From Paenibacillus sp. MAHUQ-63 (lineage in GTDB: Bacteria > Bacillota > Bacilli > Paenibacillales > NBRC-103111), in the NCBI RefSeq assembly GCF_028765165.1, contig NZ_JARADB010000002.1, positions 372,001 through 436,000 on the forward strand: 64,000 nucleotides of DNA, in the 5' to 3' direction. Below are positions 62,277-64,000 of this stretch, piece after piece. The number at the start of each line of letters is the position of its first letter. The first letter of the stretch is position 1. A program made the translations under genes and the position numbers. Under the pieces are notes generated by a model. The model saw only the letters and a program-made list of their open reading frames with translations, did no database searches and had not been told where the DNA came from.

Positions 62277-63047
62277 CTAGTCTTGTGTTTGCGGAACGAC
62301 GCCTCGGATCGCTTCATTGCGATTGAGACGGTCTTCTCCGTGTACCAGGTACGTGCGGATTCTGGACGTATCTCCACCCCATTCGTCCATCAGAAATTTC
62401 ACTTCAGGCGTCGTATACCGCACCGAGAAGGCGACGCGCGGGATATTGGAGTTGTTTCTCTCCGAACCGTGGAACGTCGCTTCATTGAAGAAGGCGATTT
62501 GGCCGGGTGACATCTCCAGATCGACGGCTTTCGATTCATCGATCGCTTCCGCCGGCAAGCCTTCGGAGAACGCGCTTTGATCCGTTCCGGTATCGACATG
62601 CTCCACATGATCTCGGTGCGTTCCCGGAATGACGCGCAGACAACCGTTCTCACGAATCGACCAGCCCAGACTTACCCAAGCGGTAGCATTGATGGCGGGG
62701 TCCATCGGCCAGTAATTGATATCCTGATGCCAAGGGATGAACTTATCGTTATTCGGCTCTTTGTACCAGAAATGCATGGCCCACAGGACCAAATCCTCGC
62801 CGAGAATTTGTTTCATGGCTGCGACAATGCTCGGGTGCGTGGCAAGTTCGTAAGCCCAGCGATGGCGTTGATGCCATGCGGATAAATTCACTTTGGTCGG
62901 CCCCGGTTCGAATTTGGACTGCTGAATGACCTCGAAGAAACGGTTATAGTACATATCGGCTTCCTGAAGAGATAGCCCTTGAATCGGGCCGCTGTAGCCC
63001 TCCTCGCGGAATTGTTCGATGGAAAAGGCGCTTCCTTTGGTAATCAT
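62277..63047 (-). CDS. Phytanoyl-CoA dioxygenase (PhyH) family protein, copy 2
   Basis: A 256-aa Fe(II)/2-oxoglutarate oxygenase. Ligands are H107 and D109 in IPWHQDINYW; the distal site is NEATFHGSERNN, with Arg in VAFSVRY. It resembles the subset of PhyH proteins with an RVIPGTHRDH motif. The ATG has GGGAGGTTA upstream. It is followed by AraC copy 2 after 82 bp, so its module is a mirror image of the plus-strand PhyH-AraC pair. Confidence 0.85.
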   Translation of the reverse strand: MITKGSAFSIEQFREEGYSGPIQGLSLQEADMYYNRFFEVIQQSKFEPGPTKVNLSAWHQRHRWAYELATHPSIVAAMKQILGEDLVLWAMHFWYKEPNNDKFIPWHQDINYWPMDPAINATAWVSLGWSIRENGCLRVIPGTHRDHVEHVDTGTDQSAFSEGLPAEAIDESKAVDLEMSPGQIAFFNEATFHGSERNNSNIPRVAFSVRYTTPEVKFLMDEWGGDTSRIRTYLVHGEDRLNRNEAIRGVVPQTQD

Positions 63048-63281
63048 ACATATAACCTCCCGTAGGATATGATTTGGATTCGTTGAATTACCTTCATTGT
63101 AAAACGCAGCCAGCGGAATGATAAGTGATGAAAACGATCAAGAGTAGCACAAAACGATCATTGGAAGACGGGGGATGAACGGGAGCTGCACGTATGTAGA
63201 AAAAGGGAGGACTTTGTAAAGAATTGGCGAATAGTATACGTTGCAAACATAAGGATGTTGTTAACGTTAAGGGGTCGGCAG

Positions 63282-64000
63282 ATGAAAAAGACACTAGATA
63301 TTGAGTTACTCCTGCACATGCTGGATGATATAGAGGATTCGATTTATGTGATGAGCGTGGATGGTTCCGATTTACGATACTTTTATGTCAATCGTGCGGC
63401 GTCCAGATTTAGCGGCGTTACGATGGAAGAAGCCGGGCGGACATTTTTTGAAGCGAACACCAGCCAAATGGCGAACTATTTATATAAAAAATATAAGCGA
63501 GCTGTCGATGAACGGCGAAGAATTCGATACGAGGATGGCGTCGTATTGCCTAACGGCCTGCTTAGCGGGGAAAGCATTCTGACGCCGATCTTTGGCGAGG
63601 ACGGCCAAGTCCGGTTCATTTTCTCGGTGACCAGGGATATTACGGAACGTAAGAAGCACGAAAATTTGTTGTATGAATACGCCTATCACGACGAGCTGAG
63701 CAAACTGGTTAACCGCCGGTATTTGATGGAGCATGTATCGGGAGCTTCTGCCCTGTATTTGTTGGATTTGGACTATTTCAAAAATATTAACGATATGTTC
63801 GGTCACGATGTAGGCGATACCGTGCTGATCCAAGTCGCGGACCGGCTTACGGAACAATTCGGAGAGCCCTACACGCTTGTACGGCTGGGCGGAGACGAAT
63901 TCATCGTGGTGGAGCAGCGCAATTCTGGCACCGTGGAAGATACGGCCGAACGAATCATTCGGCTGTTTCACGAGCCGTTTAGCGTGAATGACCGGTCTTT
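63282..64000 (+). CDS. PAS-GGDEF diguanylate cyclase (3' partial)
   Basis: The frame from ATG 63282 (site AAGGGG) is open to the window end, giving at least 239 residues. Residues of about 1-125 form a PAS sensor ending TRDITERKKHE, the usual PAS/PAC exit. The GGDEF domain starts at about 135 with YHDELSKLVNRRYL (Leu-Val replaces the common Thr-Gly-Leu), followed by DLDYFKNINDMFGHDVGD and the catalytic LGGDEF. It should make cyclic di-GMP. Whether an EAL domain follows lies outside the window. Confidence 0.9.
   Translation, partial: MKKTLDIELLLHMLDDIEDSIYVMSVDGSDLRYFYVNRAASRFSGVTMEEAGRTFFEANTSQMANYLYKKYKRAVDERRRIRYEDGVVLPNGLLSGESILTPIFGEDGQVRFIFSVTRDITERKKHENLLYEYAYHDELSKLVNRRYLMEHVSGASALYLLDLDYFKNINDMFGHDVGDTVLIQVADRLTEQFGEPYTLVRLGGDEFIVVEQRNSGTVEDTAERIIRLFHEPFSVNDRS

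Noticed and set aside
1-64000. tRNA, rRNA, riboswitch, T-box or prophage
   Set aside because: I looked in all gaps above 100 bp and saw no cloverleaf, known aptamer or phage gene; only hairpins and repeats as listed. A covariance-model scan could still find one.

Overview
The window looks like chromosome of an endospore-forming, sugar-scavenging Firmicute of the Paenibacillaceae (Paenibacillus or Cohnella type). The reasons are a complete gerA-type spore-germination operon, strong GGAGG ribosome binding sites with several TTG/GTG starts, moderately high GC, SLH and immune-inhibitor-A-like exoproteins, and many glycoside hydrolases, CUT1-type ABC transporters and AraC regulators. I see no rRNA, tRNA, CRISPR, prophage or intact insertion sequence. 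The first gene (SDR) and the last gene (PAS-GGDEF) run off the window.

Layout. 1-3.6 kb: SDR oxidoreductase, flavin-binding PPOX protein, a surface SLH/PrcB-like protein behind a possible ECF promoter, an IS91-family transposase relic with nonsense codons, and a 52-aa protein. 3.7-8.5 kb: a sugar isomerase/oxidoreductase pair divergent from an AraC regulator, then a GH51 arabinofuranosidase with a small cysteine-rich protein. 8.6-9.65 kb: a 286-bp tandem repeat array built of nested palindromes. 9.7-21.4 kb: HxlR regulator with clear operators facing an MFS exporter, a two-component system, truncated haemoglobin, M6 metalloprotease, FAD-Rieske oxidoreductase, LtrA-like membrane protein and nucleoside hydrolase. 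21.4-22.6 kb: non-coding, with a 134-bp tandem repeat and a good promoter.

22.6-54.9 kb is the centrepiece: two adjacent carbohydrate-catabolic operons that share a duplicated core (ABC transporter, class II ketose-bisphosphate aldolase, GH38 alpha-mannosidase). Cluster A (22.6-32.7 kb) is transporter, aldolase, MBL-fold hydrolase, GH38 and GH2 beta-mannosidase. A DeoR gene follows. Cluster B (34.0-54.9 kb) starts with four near-identical LacI-type operators and a LacI gene. It continues through transporter, amidohydrolase, an unrecognised 676-aa protein, a sedoheptulokinase-like kinase, an Asp/Glu-racemase-fold protein with one cysteine pair, aldolase, GH38, class II aldolase/adducin protein, DUF1537 kinase, SIS isomerase, ROK kinase, Sip1-type GH36 and a second FGGY kinase. 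Many genes overlap by ATGA, so this looks like one long co-translated unit. The reasonable reading is import of a manno- or galacto-glycoside, hydrolysis, several phosphorylations and isomerisations, and aldol cleavage to triose phosphates. The true substrate is not readable from sequence.

54.9-64 kb: a palindromic repeat, gerA-gerC-gerB on the minus strand, two mirror-image PhyH-dioxygenase/AraC modules around an SGNH hydrolase, and a PAS-GGDEF gene cut by the window end.
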